Part shown: positions 37,266 to 45,573 of the stretch, piece by piece
Layout of the letters: every line of letters starts with the position of its first letter
Position numbering within the stretch: position 1 is the stretch's first letter
Source: Curvibacter sp. AEP1-3
GTDB taxonomy: Bacteria; Pseudomonadota; Gammaproteobacteria; Burkholderiales; Burkholderiaceae_C
Assembly: GCF_002163715.1 (NCBI RefSeq)
Contig: NZ_CP015698.1
Location: 868,001-932,000 of the forward strand
DNA length: 64,000 nucleotides
Reading direction: 5' to 3'
Notes under the pieces: model-generated
Databases searched by the model: none
What the model was told of the DNA's origin: nothing
What the model saw: the letters and a program-made list of their open reading frames with translations, nothing else
Translations under genes and position numbers: made by a program

Positions 37266-37982
37266 GTGAGTACGACACAATCACACGCTTCGGCTATCGT
37301 CACTGAAATTCTGAGAGTCGAAGCAGACAATCTCTATCAATCACTTCTAGCTCTATTGGATAGCGATGGAGATCCAGAAGTAGACGAATTAACCAGGCAG
37401 CAAGAACAAGAAATAATGCTGTTTGCCATTTCGCTTATGCGCGTCATCTCAACTGGAATCATGCAAATGGCACCTTATTTGGGACCACTATCAGAATTTG
37501 GGGTCGAAAACTTCGAAGAAATTACCATGTACGCGGATGATCAATCCATCGAAACCATAAAAAATAGGATAAACGAATGCGTATTCGCCTACACCAGTTC
37601 ATTGCTCAGTCTAAAAAAGCATGGAGGACTAAATATTGAAGCAGCTTTGGACATTTTCGCTGCCAGATCTGAGGCTAGTGACGAGCAAAGACAACGATTT
37701 ACTAGCGTCGGAACAGTAAAATATCTTGATGGGCAGCTGAACTCATTCAAGAACAAACTAATAAACATGGACTCACGGGTAAGCGAGCTGCATCACTCGG
37801 CAATTGAGTGGCTAAAGGCACGGGCCTCCGCACCAAATGGTCAAGAGAGACATTACGGAAGCTTTGGTATACCTGAGATAGGGCTTAGCATATCTCCCAG
37901 AATGCAGCAATGGAATCCAGATATGCTCGACCCACCACTGTCCCGCATAGTTCGCAGGTTAGAAAACGATCTAACGTTTTAA
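37266..37982 (+). CDS. Hypothetical island protein (238 aa)
   Basis: 238 residues starting with GTG, preceded by GGAG seven bases away. It is acidic and mostly helical, with no signal peptide or clear transmembrane segment, although FAISLMRVISTGIMQMAPYL (about 58-77) is amphipathic. There is no recognised domain. Its base composition is AT-rich like the Hsp70 cassette. It is convergent with the Hsp70 gene, 90 bp apart, and is the only plus-strand gene of the island. It might belong functionally to the cassette, or be an independent cargo gene. Confidence 0.65.
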   Translation: MSTTQSHASAIVTEILRVEADNLYQSLLALLDSDGDPEVDELTRQQEQEIMLFAISLMRVISTGIMQMAPYLGPLSEFGVENFEEITMYADDQSIETIKNRINECVFAYTSSLLSLKKHGGLNIEAALDIFAARSEASDEQRQRFTSVGTVKYLDGQLNSFKNKLINMDSRVSELHHSAIEWLKARASAPNGQERHYGSFGIPEIGLSISPRMQQWNPDMLDPPLSRIVRRLENDLTF

Positions 37983-38072
37983 CCGACCAGTTCAGTCAAA
38001 CTAATTGCAGAAACTACTGCTCCCAAATTCGGAACATATGAAATTGGGAGCCAAAGTTTCCTAGTAAAAAAA

Positions 38073-40571
38073 TCAAACGATTCCGGTAAATGCACGCATA
38101 TCGTCACTGGCTTTGACAGTTGCAGGCATCAAATCCCAAAGCCGACCGTTAATCTTACGTAACTCATCGATATCGTCTTGCGCGACAGCTCGCCTACCAC
38201 TATCAATTAGTTGTGAGGCCTGAATTTGATCATTCATTGAAGTCCGTCGCTCCAGCAAATGCTGGAACATGGCTTTGAGAAAGTCAGGTGTTCGCATCAA
38301 GATCTGCCATTCAAGGCGGCCTAGCTCTTGTACTACCGCTTGAATCTTCTCTGGGCTTGTTGAATTGATAAATGTTTGCTCACGAGCCATGATTTCAGCA
38401 ATAGTATGTCGCTCACGATCATTTCCTGACTCATTAACAAGCGCCGCGACCTCAGTCTTTTTACTATGATATTCCGCCTTAACTTGATCAAGTCGTTTAC
38501 TTGAAGTTAACTCGAACATCTCCTGAGCAAGCTTTCTCTTTTTGTCTTCGAGTTGAAATTTCTTGTCAGTCACATCGTCTTCCGCCAACTCGGCAGCGCT
38601 TCCTATCAGTGACTGGACACCATCAAGAACTTTTTCAAGACCTTCTGCCGTGTCACGATTTCCATTCTTCTGAGCGTCATCTATTTCGGACTGAATCTTT
38701 GTTTCCAACAGAAGAATCTCAGTTGCCAACATCTGGGAAGAAACATCTCTTTGAGCCGGATTAAACACCTGAGAGAACTCTTGTCCAGTACCATTCAGGA
38801 ATGCGGACACGGTGAGGTCACGAGACTCCGACATTTCAAACGTCAGATCAATATCTGTGCCCTTCAAAAGGTCACGCGTTATCTGCTCACCAGTAATCTG
38901 AAGTACGCCAATCGGTTTGTTTGTTGAAGAGTGTCGATTTGACGGCCCCTCGACAACCATGATTTTGATGCTATTTTGTGAGCCTTTGACAACAGTCTGA
39001 CCAACTTCTACTGTACCTCTAGCTTTCGACGGTAACACTGTGTTTTTTGAGAAAATTTGCTGGAGTCGAGTGTCTTTTGCAGCAATGTCATCTTTAACCA
39101 AACTGATATCTTCAGGAAGCATTTGACCTGCAACACTGTATCGCCCCTGAGCAATCTGAATTACATCTAAATCAATAGGAACGTTATCCCCCTCTGAATC
39201 ATACACTTTGAGTGTAAACAAATTAAACGCACCCTCGCGCAGTGGCAAATCCTCAACGATACGAGAACTAAGTTTCTTGAGACCACTGTCATACGAACCA
39301 TCGTCATTAGTGATTCGATATTGATACCCTGTGATTTCACCTTCAATTTTTGCAGTGAAGGTTTCCTCTTTTTCTTGAGACGCTTTCGTATAGCTAGCTC
39401 TAATTTTGATAAGCGAATTTGTCTTTACTTTAGACTCAGCTGAATTACCCTTCTCCTTCGTACCAGCAAAGTAAGCAGCACCGACACAGATAGCGTTGGT
39501 TGGATCGATACTTGTATTTACAGCAATCCCCATCACCTCTTCGACTCGTTTGCGTACATAGGGAATAAATGTTGAACCACCGACCATCAGAATAAACTTT
39601 AGGTCGGTTGATTGCAGAGAATTGCGCGTCAGAATTTGCCTCATCCTATCAATCGTGCTCTCGATTGAATCTTTGATGACAGCGTCAAACTCGGACCGAG
39701 TTATGTTTATGATTGCCTCGATTGACTTACCGTCATCATCTTCTAAGTCACTGATTGTGCCGAGATCGATTTCTGCGGAAGTTTTTGATGAAAGCTCAAC
39801 CTTCGCAGACTCAGCCAGGAGTAGTAGGGTATGCCAAAGCTTGTTGTACTTGCCACTTTCACTCTTCATCTCAGCTAGAAGATCAGAGAACGAACCTCTA
39901 CGCTGAAGTTCGGGCACCACGATCTTTTCAACAATCAAAGCGTCAATGTCGGTACCACCAAGGTAATTGTCCCCTTCATGATCAAGCACGGTCAATTCTC
40001 CTTCGACAATTCGCACAAGTGCTACGTCAAAAGTACCGCCACCCAAGTCATATACAAGCCATTGACTATTCTTTAGATCAATGTTCTTTTCCTTGTTCGC
40101 ATAGGCCAAGCTTGCAGCGATTGGCTCTTGAAGCAAGACCACATCTTTAAAACCTGCGAGTTTGCCTGCTTCCTTTGTTGCATTGCTTTGGACGGTATCA
40201 AAGGACGCCGGGATGGTGATTACGGCGGACTCAACCTGCTCACCACTATGCACAAAGGCTTTCAGTTCTTTAAGAATGTATGAGGAAAGCTCAACGGGAG
40301 TCTTGGATGCATTCAGGGCCTTAATCTTGAATGTTTCAGATGTACCCATTTTCCGCTTGAAGCGACTTGCGACACTCTTTGGATCTCTTTGAAGATAAGT
40401 TCGCGCCTGATCTCCAATGAGGATTCGATCGTTGCGAAAACCCACAATAGACGGGAGAGTTTCTTTGAATCCGTTGGGATTTTTGTAGACCTCTACGTTA
40501 CCCTTATCGAACCTAGCAATGAGAGAGTTCGAAGTTCCTAAATCGATTCCGAAATTAATAGTTGATGACAT
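38073..40571 (-). CDS. Divergent Hsp70-family chaperone (832 aa)
   Basis: An Hsp70 ATPase of unusual build. Phosphate-1 motif GIDLGTSNSLIARF (8-21), phosphate-2 LVYDLGGGTFDVALV (172-186) and adenosine motif ILMVGGSTFIPYVRK (327-341) are all present, so ATP hydrolysis is likely. After the nucleotide-binding domain there is an insert of about 110 residues (375-485, beta-rich). A beta region similar to a substrate-binding domain follows (about 570-625, RDLTVSAFLNGTGQEFSQVF), then a long charged helical C-terminus. The classic DnaK hydrophobic linker and C-terminal EEVD-like tail are absent. Its ATG abuts the stop of the GrpE-like gene (TAAATG), with ribosome site AAGGAGGTGA inside that gene, showing tight translational coupling. 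Confidence 0.9.
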   Translation of the reverse strand: MSSTINFGIDLGTSNSLIARFDKGNVEVYKNPNGFKETLPSIVGFRNDRILIGDQARTYLQRDPKSVASRFKRKMGTSETFKIKALNASKTPVELSSYILKELKAFVHSGEQVESAVITIPASFDTVQSNATKEAGKLAGFKDVVLLQEPIAASLAYANKEKNIDLKNSQWLVYDLGGGTFDVALVRIVEGELTVLDHEGDNYLGGTDIDALIVEKIVVPELQRRGSFSDLLAEMKSESGKYNKLWHTLLLLAESAKVELSSKTSAEIDLGTISDLEDDDGKSIEAIINITRSEFDAVIKDSIESTIDRMRQILTRNSLQSTDLKFILMVGGSTFIPYVRKRVEEVMGIAVNTSIDPTNAICVGAAYFAGTKEKGNSAESKVKTNSLIKIRASYTKASQEKEETFTAKIEGEITGYQYRITNDDGSYDSGLKKLSSRIVEDLPLREGAFNLFTLKVYDSEGDNVPIDLDVIQIAQGRYSVAGQMLPEDISLVKDDIAAKDTRLQQIFSKNTVLPSKARGTVEVGQTVVKGSQNSIKIMVVEGPSNRHSSTNKPIGVLQITGEQITRDLLKGTDIDLTFEMSESRDLTVSAFLNGTGQEFSQVFNPAQRDVSSQMLATEILLLETKIQSEIDDAQKNGNRDTAEGLEKVLDGVQSLIGSAAELAEDDVTDKKFQLEDKKRKLAQEMFELTSSKRLDQVKAEYHSKKTEVAALVNESGNDRERHTIAEIMAREQTFINSTSPEKIQAVVQELGRLEWQILMRTPDFLKAMFQHLLERRTSMNDQIQASQLIDSGRRAVAQDDIDELRKINGRLWDLMPATVKASDDMRAFTGIV

Positions 40572-40925
40572 TTATTCACCTCCTTGAGACTTAGATTCCA
40601 CAATCACAATACCCTTTTGAACGACCTTAGAGAAAGTTTCATCTCCAGCTCGAATAATGGGCTTGATAACTTCTACTACAACCAAATTCTCTGTTCCGCT
40701 TCCGGTAATTGATGCCTCAATATCAGTTCTTGTTTCAGAAAATTTCTCTCCTATTGGATCTTCATAAAACAGCTTCTGATCCTCAAATACTTCTTTGATA
40801 CGTTCGACATTGCGCTTAGCATTACCCGGATCACCATGAATACTGAGTTTCCGCTCAATATCACAAAGATTATTTAGGACCTGCAATGCCCACTTAGGCA
40901 CTTCAACTACGAGATTAGGGTGCAC
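40572..40925 (-). CDS. Minimal GrpE-like nucleotide exchange factor
   Basis: 117 residues from a GTG start preceded by AAGGA. The C-terminal part EDPIGEKFSETRTDIEASIT then NLVVVEVIKPIIRAGDETFS and VVQKGIVIVES follows the GrpE beta-domain pattern: P-x-G-x-x-F before the beta sheet, VVEV--P, and a final V-x-V-x-V strand. The long N-terminal coiled coil of normal GrpE is reduced to about 50 residues. It lies between the TPR/J-like gene and the Hsp70 gene, exactly where an exchange factor would be useful. Similarity is by pattern, not by alignment score, so the call is a good hypothesis. Confidence 0.6.
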   Translation of the reverse strand: MHPNLVVEVPKWALQVLNNLCDIERKLSIHGDPGNAKRNVERIKEVFEDQKLFYEDPIGEKFSETRTDIEASITGSGTENLVVVEVIKPIIRAGDETFSKVVQKGIVIVESKSQGGE

Positions 40926-40934
40926 TTTGAATCC

Positions 40935-43064
40935 TTATTTCTGTTGACTATTGATAATCATGTGAAGAGGGAATGCATTGTCAACATCAGGCAACGACAG
41001 CGAAACCTTCGCCTTTGAATTTGCGCCATCAGTAATTACGACTTCACCGTTCTCAATCACTGATTTAAGACGACTCCACGGACAATGAATTTCCTTACTA
41101 CCAAACCAGCCTGGTACAGTAAATTTAATTCCAAACTTATCCGCAACGACACTGCCAAATCGCAAGGGTGAATTTGATTCGATTTTCTCTTTAACTGACA
41201 AGACAACGTGAGGCAATACATAAGCGAACAGAGCTTTAACCAACGATTCAAAAAGCTTTTTACTTTCGTCTAAATCGTTAAATACTGTCGTTTTAAATTC
41301 AGGCATATTTGATGACCAATCGCCTATCACCATACTTATGACCAGCATGTCTGTAACGCCTTGACGTGAATGAACTGTGCCCCACCGTATAGTTTTGACG
41401 TCACTGACCTTCATCTTTCCCTTGCCGAACGAAACGTACTCACGGGTAATACTGAAAGTCTCTCCACGAAGATTCAGAAATGCCTCATCCTTTTTCTCTT
41501 CATTGATCTTATCGTTTAACGTTTCGATGTCTTCATTAATCTTTAACTGCAATGAAGGTGAGCGAGTAGCAAATTTTTTGCTTATTAACAGGATTTCCTT
41601 AGCTAAATCAGGATCGCTGTGATGGTTATATGCATCAATTGAGATACTTCTAACAAGACTTACAGCTTCGCTTTGGATCTTTTGAAAAGCAACAGGAAGA
41701 AGACCAATAATTTTTCCAACATTTCCTTTTTCCAGAACATCAACTACTTGTCCTACTGTTGGTCTTATCTTCTCGGAGAGGTTGCTCGCCTCGCGCAAGG
41801 GATCAAGTAATCGATCGATCTGCCTAAGAGCTCCTTCAAAGCAACGATCTTCATCCTGTGGCGTAACCCACCTTCGCCCCCCAAGCATGCACTCGATAAG
41901 ATCTACGACACGGCTATCAAGTGCCTTGGTAAACACGAGATCAAATTGTGAGGCGAATGGCTTACTGATCCACTTAAGGACATCCTCATCTGTTTGCACT
42001 TCTTCCAAAAATTGCAAAGGAGAGCTGTTCGGGTCTACTAAAAAGAACCCAATATCGCCGCGTGACAAGAACTTGCATAATGGCTTGCATTCAAAAACCA
42101 AGTGATGGTTGTATCGGACCAACGGATCAGTCATTTCATCAATGACCTTGAGAGCTCGAGACCGATCAATGGTTAGCCCTGGCATCCATTCAACTCTCCC
42201 GTCTTCTAAATCTATTTCTTGTAGGAGTAGTTTCTTAGCTCTCTGAATGTCTTTCACCTCCAGATCGAAGGGGTTATCGACATCATCAAGATTAAGCAAT
42301 TCAAATGGATTGATGTAATTGAGATACCACTGGTCTTGAGGCAGCAGGTGTTCATCAAGGGCCAGCACTGAAGAACGCAGGCGTTGAGTACGAGGTAAAA
42401 GTAGATCTAAATTTTCTTTCGCGCGTAAATAATCTGGCTTGATGCTTAGTGCTACGCGATAGGCATCAACTGCGTCTGCGTCCTGCCCCATCATTTCTGA
42501 GGCGTAGCACAGGGCAATATTGAAATATGCCGAATGGTCCCTCTCAGTTGCAGCGAATTTGCTGAACATCCGAATGGCATTGTGAAAGTCATTCTTTTCG
42601 TAGTATGCGACACCCAAATGATGCTGCCCCGACATAGTCAATTCATCTAGCCTGTCGAGTGCCTTCAGTGCTTCAAAGCGCTTCTCTTTATCACTGGAAT
42701 ATTCGCGCTCAGCGTAGATATCAACTAGTGCCTTGAGCGAATCAGCTCGAGCTGAGTCCTCTGCGACTGACCTCTCCCATGCAGCGACAGCCTCATTTGT
42801 CATCCCTGAGTTCTTGTAAGCTAATCCCAAGCGGTACCAGCCATAGGCAAAACCTGGGGCTAACTCAACAGTTTTTTTCAGATGAGGTACCGCTGCGCCC
42901 TGACCATCCTTTGCCAAAACCGCTAACGAGAGTTGCCACCAAGCATTGGCATCTTCTGGATCGACTTTCGTCGCATGTCTGGCAGCAATTAGTGCTTCGT
43001 CGATTCGGCCTGCTTCGCGAAGTTCGACTGCCTTCGCTACAAACTCTTCAGCTGGCGAGGTCAT
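40935..43064 (-). CDS. TPR protein with J-like segment and beta-rich C-terminus
   Basis: 709 residues. TPR repeats fill 1-225 (AGRIDEALIAARHATKVDPE, AVPHLKKTVELAPGFAYGWY, DFHNAIRMFSKFAATERDHS). A segment at 250-325 begins INPFELLNL and ends MTDPLVRYNHHLVFE, matching the start and end of a J domain, but the HPD tripeptide is not visible. A long helical part (330-530) follows, and the C-terminus (540-709) looks like two beta-sandwich or PH-like modules (TFSITREYVSFGKGKMKVSD; DKFGIKFTVPGWFGSKEIHC). It is first in the cassette, 9 bp before the GrpE-like gene. It may act as target-recognition and cochaperone subunit. Confidence 0.75.
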   Translation of the reverse strand: MTSPAEEFVAKAVELREAGRIDEALIAARHATKVDPEDANAWWQLSLAVLAKDGQGAAVPHLKKTVELAPGFAYGWYRLGLAYKNSGMTNEAVAAWERSVAEDSARADSLKALVDIYAEREYSSDKEKRFEALKALDRLDELTMSGQHHLGVAYYEKNDFHNAIRMFSKFAATERDHSAYFNIALCYASEMMGQDADAVDAYRVALSIKPDYLRAKENLDLLLPRTQRLRSSVLALDEHLLPQDQWYLNYINPFELLNLDDVDNPFDLEVKDIQRAKKLLLQEIDLEDGRVEWMPGLTIDRSRALKVIDEMTDPLVRYNHHLVFECKPLCKFLSRGDIGFFLVDPNSSPLQFLEEVQTDEDVLKWISKPFASQFDLVFTKALDSRVVDLIECMLGGRRWVTPQDEDRCFEGALRQIDRLLDPLREASNLSEKIRPTVGQVVDVLEKGNVGKIIGLLPVAFQKIQSEAVSLVRSISIDAYNHHSDPDLAKEILLISKKFATRSPSLQLKINEDIETLNDKINEEKKDEAFLNLRGETFSITREYVSFGKGKMKVSDVKTIRWGTVHSRQGVTDMLVISMVIGDWSSNMPEFKTTVFNDLDESKKLFESLVKALFAYVLPHVVLSVKEKIESNSPLRFGSVVADKFGIKFTVPGWFGSKEIHCPWSRLKSVIENGEVVITDGANSKAKVSLSLPDVDNAFPLHMIINSQQK

Positions 43065-43252
43065 ATTTCAGGAGACACTGAAAAGACTCTGAGCGCTCCT
43101 CTACTTCGGCCGAGTTCGCTGTGAGCACAGAAAAAAAACGCGTAAATTTGTTCGCACAAAGGCGCAAAAAAACTGAACCTGACAATGTCTGCCTCCCACA
43201 GAAACATTGATACACCCCCCACAAAACGCGGGAACGGATTACCCAACGGAAC

Positions 43253-45067
43253 TTATATTTTTTGTAATTCTAGGTCTACTTCTGGGGCTGATGTCACCTT
43301 TCCCATCGCCCGCAGGATTAGCTGCAAGAGCTCCTGCTTGCGTGCTTGATAGTGCCCCTCAAAATCATCTTTGCGCAGCATTGATGGTGAAATGCCATGA
43401 CTAGCTACTAGCGCATCCATTCCAGCATCGGAAAGCTGGACAGTCTTCTCTTCTTGAAGCTTGGTCAAATATGACGAAGGCGCGTACCCGCCAATCTTGC
43501 GATTGGCTTTATACGAGATAGGTGTCTTGTTGATGATGGAGTTGTAGAGATCTCGGGAAATGCCCTTACCTTCACACCAAGCAACTGGGAAGATGTGGTG
43601 AATATCCAGAGCCAAGTCTTCCAGCTCCAAGTCTTTGATCTGCATCTTCCAGAAAAAGTCTTTCGCGCCTTCCCGCACAACCAGCGTGCTCACCCCTTTG
43701 TAAGCTGCACTAAGCCTAGATTGCAGCTTATCCAACCGGTCTGGGCTGAATGTGGCATCAGAAACCGTGCGGGGAAGCTTTGCGTCGTCATCCACCCAGT
43801 CAAGCAGCTCTGCTACATCATTAGCCATTCGCGTCTCAACCGCTCCGCCATAGAGCTCGCCCAACACGCCGCACCAGTACCAGCGGGAAAGCTTGTCGTT
43901 TATGGTTGGTTCTAGCCAGCGCTCCTGGAGCAAAGCCAAAACAGCGGCTAACGGGGCGAGCTGGGTGCGGTAGGGCAAGTCTTTGGGATCGCGGACTAGC
44001 TCTTTGCGCAAGAATTTTGCTGCCAGCATAAAGCCCTGCTCCACCTTGTCAGTCCACTTCAAGTAGTCAGCCAATTCCAACCCGAGGATGGATACGCGCT
44101 TTGCACTAACCGGCGTTACCTGCTTATCTCGTTTGCCTGCCGCAAGGTCAGCAATGTGCCGCTCCAGGGTGTGCAGCATGGTTACCGCTTGCAGGTAGTC
44201 TGTGGTCTCCACTTGCTTGAGCACTGGCTCCTTGCACATGCGCTCATACCGAGACGATACCTTGCGCTCTTTGTTGCCGTACCAGTCATCCCGCAGGTTG
44301 TAGCCATCGGCTGCATAGGTTGCGGTCATCAGCTCAAACACGTTCAGCGGTACACCACCTGTGTTCACTTTCTCAAACACCAAGCAAACCGCTTCTTTGG
44401 AAGTAGCTTTATGAAGCTGGATAACGGGCACTTGGTAACCGCGGAAGGCGTTCAGCACTTCTTTGCGAAACTTCATGTATTGGGGAAAGTTGTCGGGAGC
44501 ATGCTCCTGCAACGCTTCTTCCCAAGCATCAGAGTTCAATATCTGATCGCATGGAAAATAAAGCTGCGCACACTCCTTCTCCGGAGAGGTCAGATCAAGC
44601 TTGATGTCCTTGCCAAAGTTGGTGCGTTCAACTTTGTCCTCTTCCACAGCAACGATTGCATCTTCCAATCGTTCTCCGCCTTCCAGAGCGGTAGGGATAT
44701 GCCAGTAGTAATGGCGCTGTATCGGTTTACCTTTGTCCGTACGGGTGCAAACGGCAGACTTGAGCGCCAAGACCTGTGTCAAAGTGGTCAGGCGCTGTTG
44801 ACCATCCAAGATTAAAAGCTCAGGGGTTGAACCTTCTGGCAACTTCACCCCTTCCACCGGGCGGAGCTGAAACCGAGCTTCTCCGCCGGTCTCAAGCAAC
44901 ATCACCGCACCGACGGGGAATGAGCGGGCAATACTCACCAGCAAGCTGCGAATGTGGTCGTCATCCCACACCCAACCACGCTGGAAGTCCGGCAATTGAA
45001 TCTTGCCTTTGACGATATCCGCCAAGATATCTGGCAACGAGCGCTTGGTACTGTCGAACGTGGACAT
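43253..45067 (-). CDS. DUF262 + HNH (DUF1524-like) protein, GmrSD-type
   Basis: 604 residues. The N-terminal DUF262 (ParB-like nucleotidase fold) has LPDFQRGWVWDDDHIRSLLV (25-44) and the diagnostic ILDGQQRLTTLTQ (85-97). The C-terminal HNH-type nuclease motif is HHIFP at 490-494 with KANRKIGG after it. This is the architecture of GmrSD-like proteins that restrict modified phage DNA using NTP, here fused in one chain. It lies 41 bp downstream of the small membrane protein gene that follows hsdS, all co-directional. The target, modified DNA or other, is not known. Confidence 0.88.
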   Translation of the reverse strand: MSTFDSTKRSLPDILADIVKGKIQLPDFQRGWVWDDDHIRSLLVSIARSFPVGAVMLLETGGEARFQLRPVEGVKLPEGSTPELLILDGQQRLTTLTQVLALKSAVCTRTDKGKPIQRHYYWHIPTALEGGERLEDAIVAVEEDKVERTNFGKDIKLDLTSPEKECAQLYFPCDQILNSDAWEEALQEHAPDNFPQYMKFRKEVLNAFRGYQVPVIQLHKATSKEAVCLVFEKVNTGGVPLNVFELMTATYAADGYNLRDDWYGNKERKVSSRYERMCKEPVLKQVETTDYLQAVTMLHTLERHIADLAAGKRDKQVTPVSAKRVSILGLELADYLKWTDKVEQGFMLAAKFLRKELVRDPKDLPYRTQLAPLAAVLALLQERWLEPTINDKLSRWYWCGVLGELYGGAVETRMANDVAELLDWVDDDAKLPRTVSDATFSPDRLDKLQSRLSAAYKGVSTLVVREGAKDFFWKMQIKDLELEDLALDIHHIFPVAWCEGKGISRDLYNSIINKTPISYKANRKIGGYAPSSYLTKLQEEKTVQLSDAGMDALVASHGISPSMLRKDDFEGHYQARKQELLQLILRAMGKVTSAPEVDLELQKI

Positions 45068-45108
45068 TTTTACCCTCTGATCTATCTGTTATTTTGTTTT
45101 TATGACGG

Positions 45109-45573
45109 TTAGCGGATCTGCCTGCCTTGCTCACGGTCTATACGTTTTGCCCATTCTTTGCACAGATCGCAATAGTGGATGAACATCTCACTATCGCTTT
45201 CTCTTTCAATTTGCAGCCATGTATTCAAAGCCTTGACCCTCAAGGGCTCGTCAAAATACCTCCACCAAAAGTTGTAAACAATTTCTTTGTCAAAAGCTTT
45301 CTTTGACACTAGCAGCGATATCAATTCAAGCTGTCCAAAAAAGGCATAAACCTCCTCGCTCTTGCCTTCAAATTCAGCATCAACATTTGAAATCGACTTC
45401 CATCGTTCCCTCATTGTTGCCTCTCGCTTTTCAATGAAAGCGATAGTCTCTCGGTACCTTGCGTACTTTGAGTCAGTACTCATTTTCCAGAAGAAGGTCG
45501 CCGCGGTTAGCCCCCATCCGATGAGGTATATCCATGGTGATGCTGTAAGACTCTTTAGAAATTCAATCAACAT
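45109..45573 (-). CDS. Small membrane-anchored hypothetical protein (DUF4760-like?)
   Basis: 154 residues with one N-terminal membrane helix (about 12-29, SPWIYLIGWGLTAATFFW). A mainly helical cytoplasmic part follows, with VYAFFGQLELISLLVSKKAF and EIVYNFWWRYF. The pattern F-x-x-L-E-L-x-x-x-x-x-x-x-x-x-D-x-x-x-x-Y-x-x-F recalls DUF4760 proteins, which are often found near defence genes; this is a weak call. Its start overlaps the hsdS stop by 11 bp, so it is translated with the restriction system. Its role is unknown. Confidence 0.6.
   Translation of the reverse strand: MLIEFLKSLTASPWIYLIGWGLTAATFFWKMSTDSKYARYRETIAFIEKREATMRERWKSISNVDAEFEGKSEEVYAFFGQLELISLLVSKKAFDKEIVYNFWWRYFDEPLRVKALNTWLQIERESDSEMFIHYCDLCKEWAKRIDREQGRQIR

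Noticed and set aside
43061..43246. Small minus-strand frame between the TPR and DUF262 genes
   Set aside because: Overlaps the TPR gene start, lacks a ribosome site and looks random (Phe/Cys rich).
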